A DNA stretch of 59,682 nt. Origin: Bacillota bacterium (GTDB lineage Bacteria; Bacillota; Limnochordia; Darwinibacteriales; Darwinibacteriaceae). Numbering within the stretch: the stretch's first letter is position 1; the number at the start of each line of letters is the position of its first letter. The notes below the pieces were generated by a model. That model was given only the letters and a program-made list of their open reading frames with translations, did no database searches and was not told where the DNA came from. The stretch covers positions 1-59,682 of the forward strand of contig DUPN01000053.1 in the NCBI GenBank assembly GCA_012838305.1, in the 5' to 3' direction. Both the position numbers and the translations under genes were made by a program. This document shows, in pieces, positions 21,638-30,009 of the stretch.

Positions 21638-22973
21638 GGCTGCCGCCCTGCTCTTCCTTAATGGTTTGTACCACCCGTCCCATGGCGGAATGCAAGACGG
21701 AGGCATCGGGGTGCTCGCCCAGAACTCGAATCATGGGTTCGGTCCCCGAGGCTCTAACAAAAAGGCGGCCCATGGGCGCGAGCTCCTGCTCCGCCTGGCG
21801 AATCACCCCTTGAATGCGCTGATTCTCTTGCCAGCCTTCTTTTTGCGTTACGGTAATGTTGACCAAACTTTGGGGAAAGGCCACCATAGCCTGGGCTAGA
21901 TCGGCCAAAAGCTGGCCTTGAAGCTCCCGAATCTCCAAGAGCTTCAAAGCAGAGAGGATCCCATCGCCCGTTGTTGAGTTTTGCAGGAGGATGATATGTC
22001 CCGACTGCTCTCCCCCTAAGATGGAGCCGGAGCTTTGCATCGTCTCCAACACAAAACGGTCCCCCGGTCTGGCATAGATCACATCACCGCCACAGTCTAC
22101 AAAGGCCTTTCTTAATCCGCCATTGGAGTAGGGTGTGGCGATCACTTTTTGACCAGGCAGGCGGTTTTGGCGCAGCAAGTGCAAACCTATAATGGTTAGG
22201 ATCTGATCGCCGTTGAGCAAATTACCCCTTTCATCCACGACCAAAATGCGGTCGCCGTCACCATCAAAGGCAAAACCCAAATCAGCACCTATCTCCTTGG
22301 TCAAACGGCGAATTGTCTCAGGATAGGTGGAACCGCAGCTCTGGTTAATGTTAACGCCGGTGGGCTCGTCATAGGCAGAGGTGACTTTGGCTCCCAAATC
22401 CCGGAATACACCAGAAGCAATGGCTGAAGTAGCCCCATGGGCACAATCGAGAGCGATGTGCAGACCCTGCAGGTCCATGGATACCTGCTCTTTCAAATAC
22501 TCTGTATACAGACGGGCGCCTTCAGGTTCACACCTCACATCTCCCACGCCGCCCCCGATGGGACGGGGATGATCATCCCCTGCCATCAGACCTTCGATTC
22601 TCGCCTCCAGGGCTTCGGAGAGTTTGAACCCATCAGGGCCAAAAACCTTTATTCCATTGTCTTCGAGGGGATTATGGGAGGCAGAAATCATGATACCCCC
22701 AGCGCAGCCCAGCTCCTTCGTCAAGAAGGCCACTGCCGGAGTTGGAACGATTCCAGCCAAGACTACATCGAGTCCGCTCGAGGTAATTCCGGCCACCAAA
22801 GCCCCTTCCAGCATCGCACCGGAGCGGCGGGGATCCCGTCCGACTAAAATGGGCTGACCCCTTCCATTACCTAAAACGAGGCCCGCTGCCCTGCCTACTT
22901 TCAGCGCTAACTCCGCCGTAAGCTCACGATTGGCTACACCACGGATTCCATCTGTTCCAAAGAACTTAAGCAC
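21627..22973 (-). CDS. glmM: Phosphoglucosamine mutase
   Basis: 448 aa, standard. Converts glucosamine 6-phosphate to glucosamine 1-phosphate for UDP-GlcNAc. Seen: KFFGTDGIRGVAN, the phosphoserine loop MISASHNPLEDNGIKVFG, the metal loop FDGDGDRILVVDERG, the sugar loop ILGGEQSGHI and the phosphate site VRASGTEPMIRVLGE. GTG start with GGGAGG upstream. Third of cdaA-cdaR-glmM, a conserved Firmicute unit joining c-di-AMP and wall precursor synthesis. Confidence 0.97.
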   Translation of the reverse strand: MLKFFGTDGIRGVANRELTAELALKVGRAAGLVLGNGRGQPILVGRDPRRSGAMLEGALVAGITSSGLDVVLAGIVPTPAVAFLTKELGCAGGIMISASHNPLEDNGIKVFGPDGFKLSEALEARIEGLMAGDDHPRPIGGGVGDVRCEPEGARLYTEYLKEQVSMDLQGLHIALDCAHGATSAIASGVFRDLGAKVTSAYDEPTGVNINQSCGSTYPETIRRLTKEIGADLGFAFDGDGDRILVVDERGNLLNGDQILTIIGLHLLRQNRLPGQKVIATPYSNGGLRKAFVDCGGDVIYARPGDRFVLETMQSSGSILGGEQSGHIILLQNSTTGDGILSALKLLEIRELQGQLLADLAQAMVAFPQSLVNITVTQKEGWQENQRIQGVIRQAEQELAPMGRLFVRASGTEPMIRVLGEHPDASVLHSAMGRVVQTIKEEQGGSRVS

Positions 22974-22976
22974 ACG

Positions 22977-23648
22977 CTATTCCTCCCCTTGATCAACAGA
23001 TTCAACGATGCGGATCGTGGGAGGATCGAGCTCCAGCCCACTTAGGCTCCGGCCTTGCGCATCCAAGGCCTGCACCGAAAAGGTCTCTTCCAAAAGCAGA
23101 TCGGGGTCACCACTGAGATAGGCCACCACATGATCCACCTGATCTAATATACTGCGGGGACCTCGAAGGGTGACTACCGCAGGTGAGGGCCTAATGCCCA
23201 TGGTCCCAGAGGTTCGGCTGATTCCCAAAAACGCAAGGGTAACGGGGAAGACTGCTTCCGCTAGTTCCTCTGTATAAACGCTCACCCATTGGGGAGTGAC
23301 ACTGACAATCCTCACTCCCAAGGGACCTTCCACAGCAACACTATATGTTTCTGTTCCTTCTACCGCTCCAGACAGATCGATCGACGCAGCGACTGCGCTC
23401 TCTCCCCTGTTCAAAAGGGGCGACAGTCCCCTGATCCTCACCCTGACGCTTTGCGGAGGATCCACCACAATCAGATCAGCCGGAACATTCTGCGCTTCCA
23501 CTGCAACGGTGACGATCCGTTCCGTCTCGCCTAAAGTGCCATCGCCCGTCGCCAAGAGCCAAAAGACGATGGCCAGGAAGAGGGAAAATATCCGCCAATA
23601 CACCTCCGGTTTGGTTAAGAAGGCCAAAAGTTTCCCGATCCGCCTCAT
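22977..23648 (-). CDS. cdaR: CdaR (YbbR-domain) regulator of diadenylate cyclase
   Basis: 223 aa. One N-terminal membrane helix (about 20-37, IFSLFLAIVFWLLATG) and an extracytoplasmic part with about two YbbR-like repeats (VPADLIVVDPPQSVRVRI; AVFPVTLAFLGISR). Shorter than Bacillus CdaR (about 480 aa, four repeats). It modulates CdaA. ATG at 23648 shares a 4-base overlap with the cdaA stop. Translation coupling and conserved order support the assignment. Confidence 0.92.
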   Translation of the reverse strand: MRRIGKLLAFLTKPEVYWRIFSLFLAIVFWLLATGDGTLGETERIVTVAVEAQNVPADLIVVDPPQSVRVRIRGLSPLLNRGESAVAASIDLSGAVEGTETYSVAVEGPLGVRIVSVTPQWVSVYTEELAEAVFPVTLAFLGISRTSGTMGIRPSPAVVTLRGPRSILDQVDHVVAYLSGDPDLLLEETFSVQALDAQGRSLSGLELDPPTIRIVESVDQGEE

Positions 23649-24400
23649 CTGGTCTCGCTCCCTCGCCAATAGAACTGCAGCTGTTCCCTAAGGCGTGCCT
23701 CCGTTAAATACCTGCGGAGATGTCCTCCAACGGCCAAAGAGATGGTCCCCGTTTCTTCAGAAACAACGATCACGACCGCATCGGTTTGCTCGGACATGCC
23801 CACAGCAGCTCGATGCCGAGTTCCCAGGCCGCCGCTCAAGGGGCTGTCGGTAAGAGGCAGGACACTCCCTGCACTCACAATACGTCCCCCCGAGAGAATA
23901 ATGGCACCATCATGAAGCGGACTCTTGGGCTCGAAAATGTTCAAAACGAGCTCGGTGCTGATTAAGGCGTCGAGTTTGACTCCGGTTTCCAGGAATTCAT
24001 GCAGACCCTCCTGACGCTGGAGAACGATCAGAGCACCGATCCGTTTCGCACTTAGTCGGCCCACCGCACGGATGATCGCCTCCAGATCAAACACATCCTG
24101 GCCAAGGCCGCGCCCTCCCATCCAGCCAAAGATCTGGCCGCGCCCAATCTGCTCTAAACCACGCCGGAGTTCGGGATAAAAGACCACGGGCAGGGCCACC
24201 AGGATCAAGGTTGTGGCGTGGTCCAAGAGCCAGCTGACAGTACGCAAACTTAGTGCCCTGGCCAGGACACTGCCGACAAATATGGCCGCCAGTCCCTTCA
24301 CCAAAGTGGTAGCCCTCGTCCCTTGAATGGAGCGAATCACCCGATAGATCACATATGCAACGATGAGGATGTCAATGGCGTCCCGAAGCGTGAAAATCAC
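23645..24400 (-). CDS. cdaA: Membrane diadenylate cyclase CdaA
   Basis: 251 aa. Makes cyclic di-AMP from two ATP. Three hydrophobic helices lie in the first about 90 residues, followed by a DAC domain with the DGA motif (SPLHDGAIILSGGRIVSAGS) and the RHR motif (GLGTRHRAAVGMSEQTDAVV). GTG at 24400 has AAGGAGG 8 bases upstream. Heads cdaA-cdaR-glmM. Confidence 0.97.
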   Translation of the reverse strand: MIFTLRDAIDILIVAYVIYRVIRSIQGTRATTLVKGLAAIFVGSVLARALSLRTVSWLLDHATTLILVALPVVFYPELRRGLEQIGRGQIFGWMGGRGLGQDVFDLEAIIRAVGRLSAKRIGALIVLQRQEGLHEFLETGVKLDALISTELVLNIFEPKSPLHDGAIILSGGRIVSAGSVLPLTDSPLSGGLGTRHRAAVGMSEQTDAVVIVVSEETGTISLAVGGHLRRYLTEARLREQLQFYWRGSETR

Positions 24401-24427
24401 CTAGAGTTCCTCCTTAGGATCTCCCTC

Positions 24428-25546
24428 TTATGCATGCATCACTAGTTGAGCTGCCTTGGTGGCTTGACCATACTTTTTCATATCCATTTCCAGAACAGCC
24501 AATGCGGTCAAAACGTCCAACGGCGTTGCATAGCCCATGTGACCTATCCGGAAAATGTTGTTGGCATGGATCCCTTGTCCACCCGCAAATTCCACCCCAT
24601 ATTGTTCGCGAATACGGGTCCGGAAACTGTCGGCATGAGGATATTTCACCGCGGTCACTGTGGGAGAAGCATCCTCATCCCGGACCAGGAGTTCAAGGCC
24701 GAGTGCCCTGGCTCCAGCCCTGACCATGTTCCGCATCAGCAGGTGACGGGCGTAAACATTTTCCAGGCCTTCCGCTTCTATCATATTTAATGCTTCCTCT
24801 AAAGCGAACACATTATTAATGTTTGGCGTGAAGGGTGTCTCCGACTTGTCCAAAAACGCTTCATAGCGGCGCAAGTCAAAGTAATAGCGGCTGGAAGTAC
24901 AGCTGTCTAAGTGTTCCCTGGCTCTAGGGGAGAAGGTCACAAAGGCGGTCCCTGGAGGTGTCATCAGACACTTCTGGGAAGCACTCACCACCACATCCAG
25001 CCCCCATTGATCCATTTTACAGGGCGCGCCCCCCAGAGAACTCACGGCATCCACAACCAAGAGAGCTCTGTGATCACCTCTGGCTTTGGAGACAGACTCC
25101 ACATCGTTGAGAACGGCTGTGGAAGATTCGTTCTGCACCATGAAAATGCATTCAATTTCGGGATGCCGACCCAAATAGTCAGCCACTTGCTGGGGGTCCA
25201 CTCCCTGATCCCAAGGGAAATTGAGGACATGCATCTTCGCTCCATAGGCGGTACACAGGTCAGCCCATCTTTGGCCAAAAAAACCTCCCACTAAACAAAG
25301 AACGGGAGTCTCCGGAGAAACCAAGTTACTCACAGCTACTTCCATCCCCGAGGTTCCAGACCCGGTCATCATATAGATGGGATTTTCGGTGCCGAACAGT
25401 GCCCCTAGCCTCTTGAGCACCGCTGGAAAGTGCTCCCTGAAGATTGCACCCCTATGATTGATCATGGGTCTAGCCATTTGCATAGACACTTCGCTGGGCA
25501 CTGGAACAGGCCCTGGTATACGCAATACGGGCTTAAAACGATACAT
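24428..25546 (-). CDS. Class V PLP aminotransferase (alanine-glyoxylate / serine-pyruvate type)
   Basis: 372 aa. Seen: RIPGPVPVPSEVSMQMA, MTGSGTSGMEVAVSNL, the PLP-binding VVDAVSSLGG and the Schiff-base lysine in VVSASQKCLMTPPGTAF, plus GHMGYATPLDVLTALAVLE. The family moves amino groups between serine or alanine and glyoxylate or pyruvate; soluble-hydrogenase small subunit homologues look the same. AAGGAGG lies before the ATG. It is 30 bases downstream of a flavodoxin-like gene. The exact amino donor is not resolved. Confidence 0.88.
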   Translation of the reverse strand: MYRFKPVLRIPGPVPVPSEVSMQMARPMINHRGAIFREHFPAVLKRLGALFGTENPIYMMTGSGTSGMEVAVSNLVSPETPVLCLVGGFFGQRWADLCTAYGAKMHVLNFPWDQGVDPQQVADYLGRHPEIECIFMVQNESSTAVLNDVESVSKARGDHRALLVVDAVSSLGGAPCKMDQWGLDVVVSASQKCLMTPPGTAFVTFSPRAREHLDSCTSSRYYFDLRRYEAFLDKSETPFTPNINNVFALEEALNMIEAEGLENVYARHLLMRNMVRAGARALGLELLVRDEDASPTVTAVKYPHADSFRTRIREQYGVEFAGGQGIHANNIFRIGHMGYATPLDVLTALAVLEMDMKKYGQATKAAQLVMHA

Positions 25547-25575
25547 GTATAACCCTCCTTGTTGTTACTCGAACC

Positions 25576-25989
25576 CTAGGTTAAGCGGCTCAAACGCTGA
25601 GCGATGGCCGCTATTTCCCGTTCGCCGCCCAGGGTGCCAAAATCTTCAACGATCACGCCTTGGCGCTCCATATGGCTCATAAGCACCCGCAGTGCCTTGG
25701 CTGAACCGAGCATGCCGGCCTGTACAAACGCGCCGCCCCTCTTCCCTTCCAGGCGTGTGGTTCGTTTCAGAAGATTGTCCATGTCTGCGGCAATCTGCGG
25801 TTTCCACCAGCCTGTATACCCTGTGACAACACATACCAGAGAATAGGGTGCGGCACTGATGGGCGCACTACCGGACGCCTTGGGGGACTTCAGATCCACC
25901 TTCGTGCCACTTTGTTCCATCGCCCGTTGCAGCGCTGCCACAGACTTTTCGATTTTCGGATCGTCTGTATGCAGGATTAATACTCGCAT
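25576..25989 (-). CDS. Small flavodoxin-fold-like protein of unknown function
   Basis: 137 aa, no signal peptide or membrane helix. The alternating beta/alpha pattern (MRVLILHTDD; YSLVCVVTGYTGWWKPQIAA; KRGGAFVQAG; GVIVEDFGTLGGEREIAAIA) suggests a flavodoxin-like fold, but the usual FMN phosphate loop is absent at the N-terminus. I do not recognise a named family with confidence. It has a GGGGG ribosome binding site 8 bases before ATG and sits between cwlD and the aminotransferase on the same strand. Confidence 0.65.
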   Translation of the reverse strand: MRVLILHTDDPKIEKSVAALQRAMEQSGTKVDLKSPKASGSAPISAAPYSLVCVVTGYTGWWKPQIAADMDNLLKRTTRLEGKRGGAFVQAGMLGSAKALRVLMSHMERQGVIVEDFGTLGGEREIAAIAQRLSRLT

Positions 25990-26055
25990 TCTTTTTGCCC
26001 CCTATCGTGTTTCCCAGTCTAATTCTTTATTTCTCTAACTGAAGGCCAAATCCTT

Positions 26056-26769
26056 TCATCTGCCATAATAACGAAGGATTCCGGAAAAGATCGCTGCTGC
26101 CACTTGCTTCTGATAGCTCGTCTGCGAAAGGAGTGCAGCCTCCCGGGGATTGGACAAAAACCCCACCTCCACCATGGCTGCGGGCATGGACGTATCCCGC
26201 AAGACGCGAAAGTCGCCTGGCCTGGCCAGACGATGATTTGGACCAAGATGTCGCACCAACTCTGTCTGGAGCGTCTTAGCCAAATGCTCCCCCTGACCGC
26301 TTCCCTCAAAGTAGAACGTCTGAGCACCAGACCAAATAGGGGAAGGGAAGTAGTTGGCATGAATGGAGATATACAGATCGGCCTGGGCTTGTTCGGCTAT
26401 CTGTACCCGCCTGCTTAAGTCCTGACGTTTGCGGTTTAGTAGATTGACTTCGCTGGAATCGGCTAGATCGTAGTCACCGCGGCGCACCATGACGACATAA
26501 ACCGCCGCCCTCTTCAAGAGGTACTCCAGCTCTTGGGAAATGGCAAGAGTGACGTCCTTTTCCAGCACCCCTTGGGCACTCACAGCTCCGGGGTCGATGC
26601 CGCCATGGCCTGCATCGATCACAATGGTCCTGCCGGAAATTCCTAAAGGGGTGTTCCCGCCTGACACCGGCAGGAAAGGGATTTCACCGCTGCCCAGGAA
26701 GATTCCCAAAGCCAGACAGGCAAAAACCCACCACAGGACTTGCCGCATGCTAAAGAACCATACCCGCAT
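26056..26769 (-). CDS. cwlD: N-acetylmuramoyl-L-alanine amidase, CwlD-like
   Basis: 237 aa, the length of Bacillus CwlD. Amidase_3 zinc enzyme that cleaves the peptide from muramic acid; CwlD acts in making spore cortex muramic-lactam. N-terminal signal anchor, then IVIDAGHGGIDPGAVSAQG (first zinc His), LEKDVTLAISQELE (Glu ligand), ISIHANYFPSP (second His) and VEVGFLSNPREAALL (catalytic Glu). ATG at 26769 chosen because GGAGG lies 7 bases upstream. That Shine-Dalgarno is inside a hairpin. Sporulation assignment is by family resemblance; a vegetative amidase remains possible. Confidence 0.88.
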   Translation of the reverse strand: MRVWFFSMRQVLWWVFACLALGIFLGSGEIPFLPVSGGNTPLGISGRTIVIDAGHGGIDPGAVSAQGVLEKDVTLAISQELEYLLKRAAVYVVMVRRGDYDLADSSEVNLLNRKRQDLSRRVQIAEQAQADLYISIHANYFPSPIWSGAQTFYFEGSGQGEHLAKTLQTELVRHLGPNHRLARPGDFRVLRDTSMPAAMVEVGFLSNPREAALLSQTSYQKQVAAAIFSGILRYYGR

Positions 26770-26777
26770 AAAAACAC

Positions 26778-26807
26778 CTCCACACACCAAGGTATTCAGG
26801 TGTGGAG
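26778..26807 (-). promoter_or_regulatory. Hairpin sequestering the cwlD ribosome binding site
   Basis: CTCCACAC and GTGTGGAG arms give an 8-bp stem with a 14-base loop on the minus strand. The 3' arm contains the GGAG of the cwlD Shine-Dalgarno, and the loop side carries the upstream methyltransferase stop codon (26796). A short run of five Ts precedes the ATG, so weak termination is also possible. A ribosome finishing the upstream gene would open the stem, giving coupled translation. Function is inferred from the geometry. Confidence 0.55.
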
Positions 26808-27410
26808 CTGTTTACAACACTTCAGAACACGAAATCCCGCTTTCTTGGCCATGGTCTGGCAGGAACCTGCCAGTTCCTCGAGGTACGCTTGCAGGCTCTT
26901 GGCGCCTTGCTTGGTGCGTATCACAACCCAGAGACAGCCCCCCGGCTTCAGGATATGGTAAGCCTCGCTGAGAAGGGGGTAGAAGACGGCTTTGCCCGCA
27001 CGTATCGGTGGATTGGACAAAACTGCATCAAATCGAAGGCCAGGTGGAAGCGCCTGGATACCATTGCCCACAAAAATCTGGGCATTGGTGATTCCGTTCT
27101 TGGCCATGTTCTCCCGGGCCAGTTCCCCGGCGCGTTCGTTCACATCCACCATGTAGACCTTGCCCAGGGGGCCCACCAGATCAGCTGCAACAAGACCCAG
27201 GGGACCATAGCCGCAGCCCAAATCCAGCACCCGATCGCCACGTCGAAGGGACATGGTCTCAATCAAGATCCGGGAACCCATATCCAGTTCCCCTTTGGAG
27301 AAGACGCCGGTATCGGTCTGGAAGACATAGGTTCTTCCCCTAAGTTCAGCCTGGAATTCCACGGGTTTGCTGGCAGCACTGGGTTTGCTGGTGAAGTAAT
27401 GGTCGTTCAT
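26796..27410 (-). CDS. RsmC-like class I SAM-dependent methyltransferase
   Basis: 204 aa. Seen: the short family lead YFTSKPSAASKP, the QTDTGVFSKGELDMGSRILI segment, motif I VLDLGCGYGPLGLVAA, and the catalytic SNPPIRAGK typical of RsmC/RsmD-type base N-methyltransferases. Resembles Bacillus YbxB, a small RsmC homologue lacking the N-terminal pseudo-domain. Likely modifies a guanine in 16S rRNA; the target is not proven. It overlaps the TPR gene by 4 bases. Confidence 0.88.
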   Translation of the reverse strand: MNDHYFTSKPSAASKPVEFQAELRGRTYVFQTDTGVFSKGELDMGSRILIETMSLRRGDRVLDLGCGYGPLGLVAADLVGPLGKVYMVDVNERAGELARENMAKNGITNAQIFVGNGIQALPPGLRFDAVLSNPPIRAGKAVFYPLLSEAYHILKPGGCLWVVIRTKQGAKSLQAYLEELAGSCQTMAKKAGFRVLKCCKQLHT

Positions 27411-28621
27411 TCTTGGTCCCCTTCACCCAAGGCCTTACGTACCAGCTCTAGATGACCGCTGATCTCGGGGATGGCATCATCGGGAGCGGTCGCCAAGGCT
27501 TCGAGGAGCAGCTCCTTGGCCTCTTCATGACGGCCCACCAGGTAATAGCCGTAGCCTAGGGTATCCAAATAAATGTCCTTGCGTTCAAGTGCGACGGCAC
27601 GCTCAGCCATCTCCAAGGCCTGAGGAATCTGTACTTCCTTCAGGAAATAGTGGTAGGCTAGGTTATTGAGTGCTAGGTGATTATCTGGTTGGCGCATTAG
27701 AACCTGCTGGTAGTTTTCGATCACCCCTAAGTAATTGTCCAGGCCTTCATAGGCGAAGGCTTGGTACAGGTAAACCTGCCAAAACTGGGGGGCCAGCGCC
27801 AGCATCTCCTGACTAATGGCCAGGGCTTGCAGCCAGTTCCTGGCGGCATATGCCTCAAGAAACAGATCGTTGAGTTCACTTAATCGGGCCAGCCGCGGCA
27901 GGGGAGAATCCACCCATTCGCTGTGATAGGTCCAGTTGGTAAATTCCATCTGAACGAAGCCCGGTGGATCCGCGATCTCTACGTAACTTGGCACCCATTC
28001 ACCTTGGTCCTTCACTAAGGTCAATATAGCCGTCTGCTCGGTAAAACGGAGCTCCAGCTCGGCCACGGTCAGGACGCCATCAACAATGTTGTAGGCCGCA
28101 ATGACCGCCAAGGTCCTGTTATCTTGGCGAATCAGCAAGGGAAGTCCGGTCTCGATATCAAACCACAGCACAAGCTGGGGATCGTCCACCGCAACATAGC
28201 GGTGTGCCGACCGTTCGGCCACCACGTCGATGCCAGAGAACTTCAGCGGAAGCCTGGCCAACTCACGCAGGGCAAAAAGGTAATTCTGGATATCTTGGAA
28301 TACCCAGAATTCGTCATAGCCGTATTCTACATCATTGCCCCTTTGCACCTGAACAAAGCCATCCTGGCTTGTGATCGTCACAGGTGCAGTCTGGGTGAAA
28401 TACTGGATCTCAAAGCCTACAGGATAGGCCAACCGCAGAAAACCATCCATGAGGAGCTTGGTCTCATCCTCTGTAACTAGCTGGACCAGCAGCCCTGTAG
28501 AGGCGAAATCCTGGGCAAACCAATCCTCCGGTGCCTCCATAGCCTGGGACAGACCGCCCAACCCGCAAGAGACAGCCAAGAGTAACACGAGCAGCATCAA
28601 ATTGGACTTTTGTGCGTTCAA
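27407..28621 (-). CDS. Exported protein with a LolA-like region and C-terminal TPR repeats
   Basis: 404 aa. N-terminal signal sequence ending LLLAVSCGLGG, a weak lipobox, so it may be a lipoprotein. Residues about 40-230 are beta-rich and resemble outer-membrane-lipoprotein-sorting or sigma-regulator (MucB/LolA-like) folds, with FGIETGL-type turns (WFDIETGLPLLIRQDNRTLA). Residues about 245-395 contain TPR-like helices (QALAISQEMLALAPQFWQVY; VLMRQPDNHLALNNLAYHYF). TTG at 28621 overlaps the deoC stop by 4 bases. Function unknown; an envelope-associated role is inferred. Confidence 0.7.
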   Translation of the reverse strand: MNAQKSNLMLLVLLLAVSCGLGGLSQAMEAPEDWFAQDFASTGLLVQLVTEDETKLLMDGFLRLAYPVGFEIQYFTQTAPVTITSQDGFVQVQRGNDVEYGYDEFWVFQDIQNYLFALRELARLPLKFSGIDVVAERSAHRYVAVDDPQLVLWFDIETGLPLLIRQDNRTLAVIAAYNIVDGVLTVAELELRFTEQTAILTLVKDQGEWVPSYVEIADPPGFVQMEFTNWTYHSEWVDSPLPRLARLSELNDLFLEAYAARNWLQALAISQEMLALAPQFWQVYLYQAFAYEGLDNYLGVIENYQQVLMRQPDNHLALNNLAYHYFLKEVQIPQALEMAERAVALERKDIYLDTLGYGYYLVGRHEEAKELLLEALATAPDDAIPEISGHLELVRKALGEGDQE

Positions 28622-29400
28622 TAGTCCGCATCTCCCCTCAATCCCTCAATGATGGCGATGCCTGCACTGGCTCCAATGCGGTTGGCACCCGCTTTGATCA
28701 TGGCCATGGCAGTAGCATAATCGCGAATACCCCCGGAGGCCTTTACGCCGCAGTCTGAGCCAACCACCTCACGCATTAGGGTGATGTCCTCGACCGTGGC
28801 GCCGCCAGGGCCAAATCCTGTGGAGGTCTTGACAAAGTCAGCACCAGCCATTTTGGCTAGAATACAGCCTTGAACAATCTGCTCTTTACTCAGGTAACCG
28901 GTCTCCAGAATCACCTTTAACACTCCGGGAACCGCATCTCGCACCGCCCTGATATCGGAATAAACGCGAGCGTAATTCGCCTCGAGGAGGCCGCCAATGT
29001 TGATCACCATATCAATTTCAAAAGCTCCGGCCGCCACGGCGTCCCTAGCCTCACATACCTTAGCCAGTGTGGAGGTTGCACCTAAGGGAAAACCCACCAC
29101 GGTACACACCGCAACATCGCTGCCTTGGAGTATACTGCGGGCAGTGGGAACATGGACAGGATTCACACAAACCGATGCAAACTGGTATCGCAGGGCTTCT
29201 TCACAGAGTGCGGTAATTTGAGTCTGCGCTGCAGTGGGCTTAAGCAGTGTATGATCGATGTAGGAAGCGAGGCTTTTATCTTCAGGTGTAGGTGTCGCTC
29301 CTCGCTTCCCCTTGCCAACCGGAACAACCAAGCGGATTCCCTGGTTGGCTAAGGCTAATCCAATTTCTTCTTTCTGCTTTTCCAGCCAATTGTGATCCAT
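28618..29400 (-). CDS. deoC: Deoxyribose-phosphate aldolase
   Basis: 260 aa. Splits 2-deoxyribose 5-phosphate to glyceraldehyde 3-phosphate and acetaldehyde. Seen: LASYIDHTLLKPTAAQ, FASVCVNPVHVPTAR, VVGFPLGA, the proton-relay KVILETGYL and the Schiff-base lysine in GADFVKTSTGFGPGGATV, then VKASGGIRDYATAM. An extra N-terminal segment of about 45 residues precedes the usual start of the fold. AAAGGGTG lies before the ATG. Neighbours glpP and glpK also feed triose phosphates to glycolysis. Confidence 0.95.
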   Translation of the reverse strand: MDHNWLEKQKEEIGLALANQGIRLVVPVGKGKRGATPTPEDKSLASYIDHTLLKPTAAQTQITALCEEALRYQFASVCVNPVHVPTARSILQGSDVAVCTVVGFPLGATSTLAKVCEARDAVAAGAFEIDMVINIGGLLEANYARVYSDIRAVRDAVPGVLKVILETGYLSKEQIVQGCILAKMAGADFVKTSTGFGPGGATVEDITLMREVVGSDCGVKASGGIRDYATAMAMIKAGANRIGASAGIAIIEGLRGDADY

Positions 29401-29403
29401 TTT

Positions 29404-30009
29404 CTACACCCTTTCGTAATCCCATAATTCGACCCTGCTGGTGGATACGGCCAAGACGGGCGGTTGAAGAACCCTGTCCAGCTCATCCCGGGTCTCCACC
29501 AATCCCCCTGCAATCATTGGAGGGAGCTTGCTGGGCAAACGGTCGCGAACCGAGGGAAGAATCAGCGCCGGAAGAATTTCCACTGCATCGGGACGACTGG
29601 AATCCACCATGCGCAGACCTGTCTTCAGTGCCTCGGAATCCAGCATGAATAAACGTTGAATGCCTAATAGACCCGCCTTTTGTGCTGCAGTTACCAGGTA
29701 GCCCTTGGTCGTCAGCACACCGTCAATACCTACTTCCGATGCCAAAACCTGCATGCCGTGGGTATCCTTGGCAATCCCTCCGATCAAATCCACATGGGCA
29801 AAAAGCATCTGGTTTTGTTCCTTGCAGAGCTTGGCCAGCTCCCGCAGTTCGAAAATGTGACCGGTCAGGTAAAAGCAAACCTTGATCCCGGCCTCGGCTG
29901 TAAGAGGAGCGTAATCCACGCCCTTCAACCCCGCAATAATGGGCTTTTGCGCCAAACCCGAGCGAAACGCCAGTAACCGTTCACCACGAACACGTTCGGG
30001 ATTAATCAT
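29404..30009 (-). CDS. glpP: Glycerol-3-phosphate-responsive antiterminator GlpP
   Basis: 201 aa. TIM-barrel RNA-binding protein that, with glycerol 3-phosphate, prevents termination in glp leader mRNAs. Seen: FYLTGHIFELRELAKLCK, FAHVDLIGGIAKDTHGMQVL, GIDGVLTTKGYLVTAAQKAG, FMLDSEALKTGL and PPMIAGGLVETRDELDRVL. ATG at 30009 overlaps glpK by 8 bases. An in-frame GTG seven codons earlier is possible. No leader terminator target is visible within the window. Confidence 0.93.
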   Translation of the reverse strand: MINPERVRGERLLAFRSGLAQKPIIAGLKGVDYAPLTAEAGIKVCFYLTGHIFELRELAKLCKEQNQMLFAHVDLIGGIAKDTHGMQVLASEVGIDGVLTTKGYLVTAAQKAGLLGIQRLFMLDSEALKTGLRMVDSSRPDAVEILPALILPSVRDRLPSKLPPMIAGGLVETRDELDRVLQPPVLAVSTSRVELWDYERV

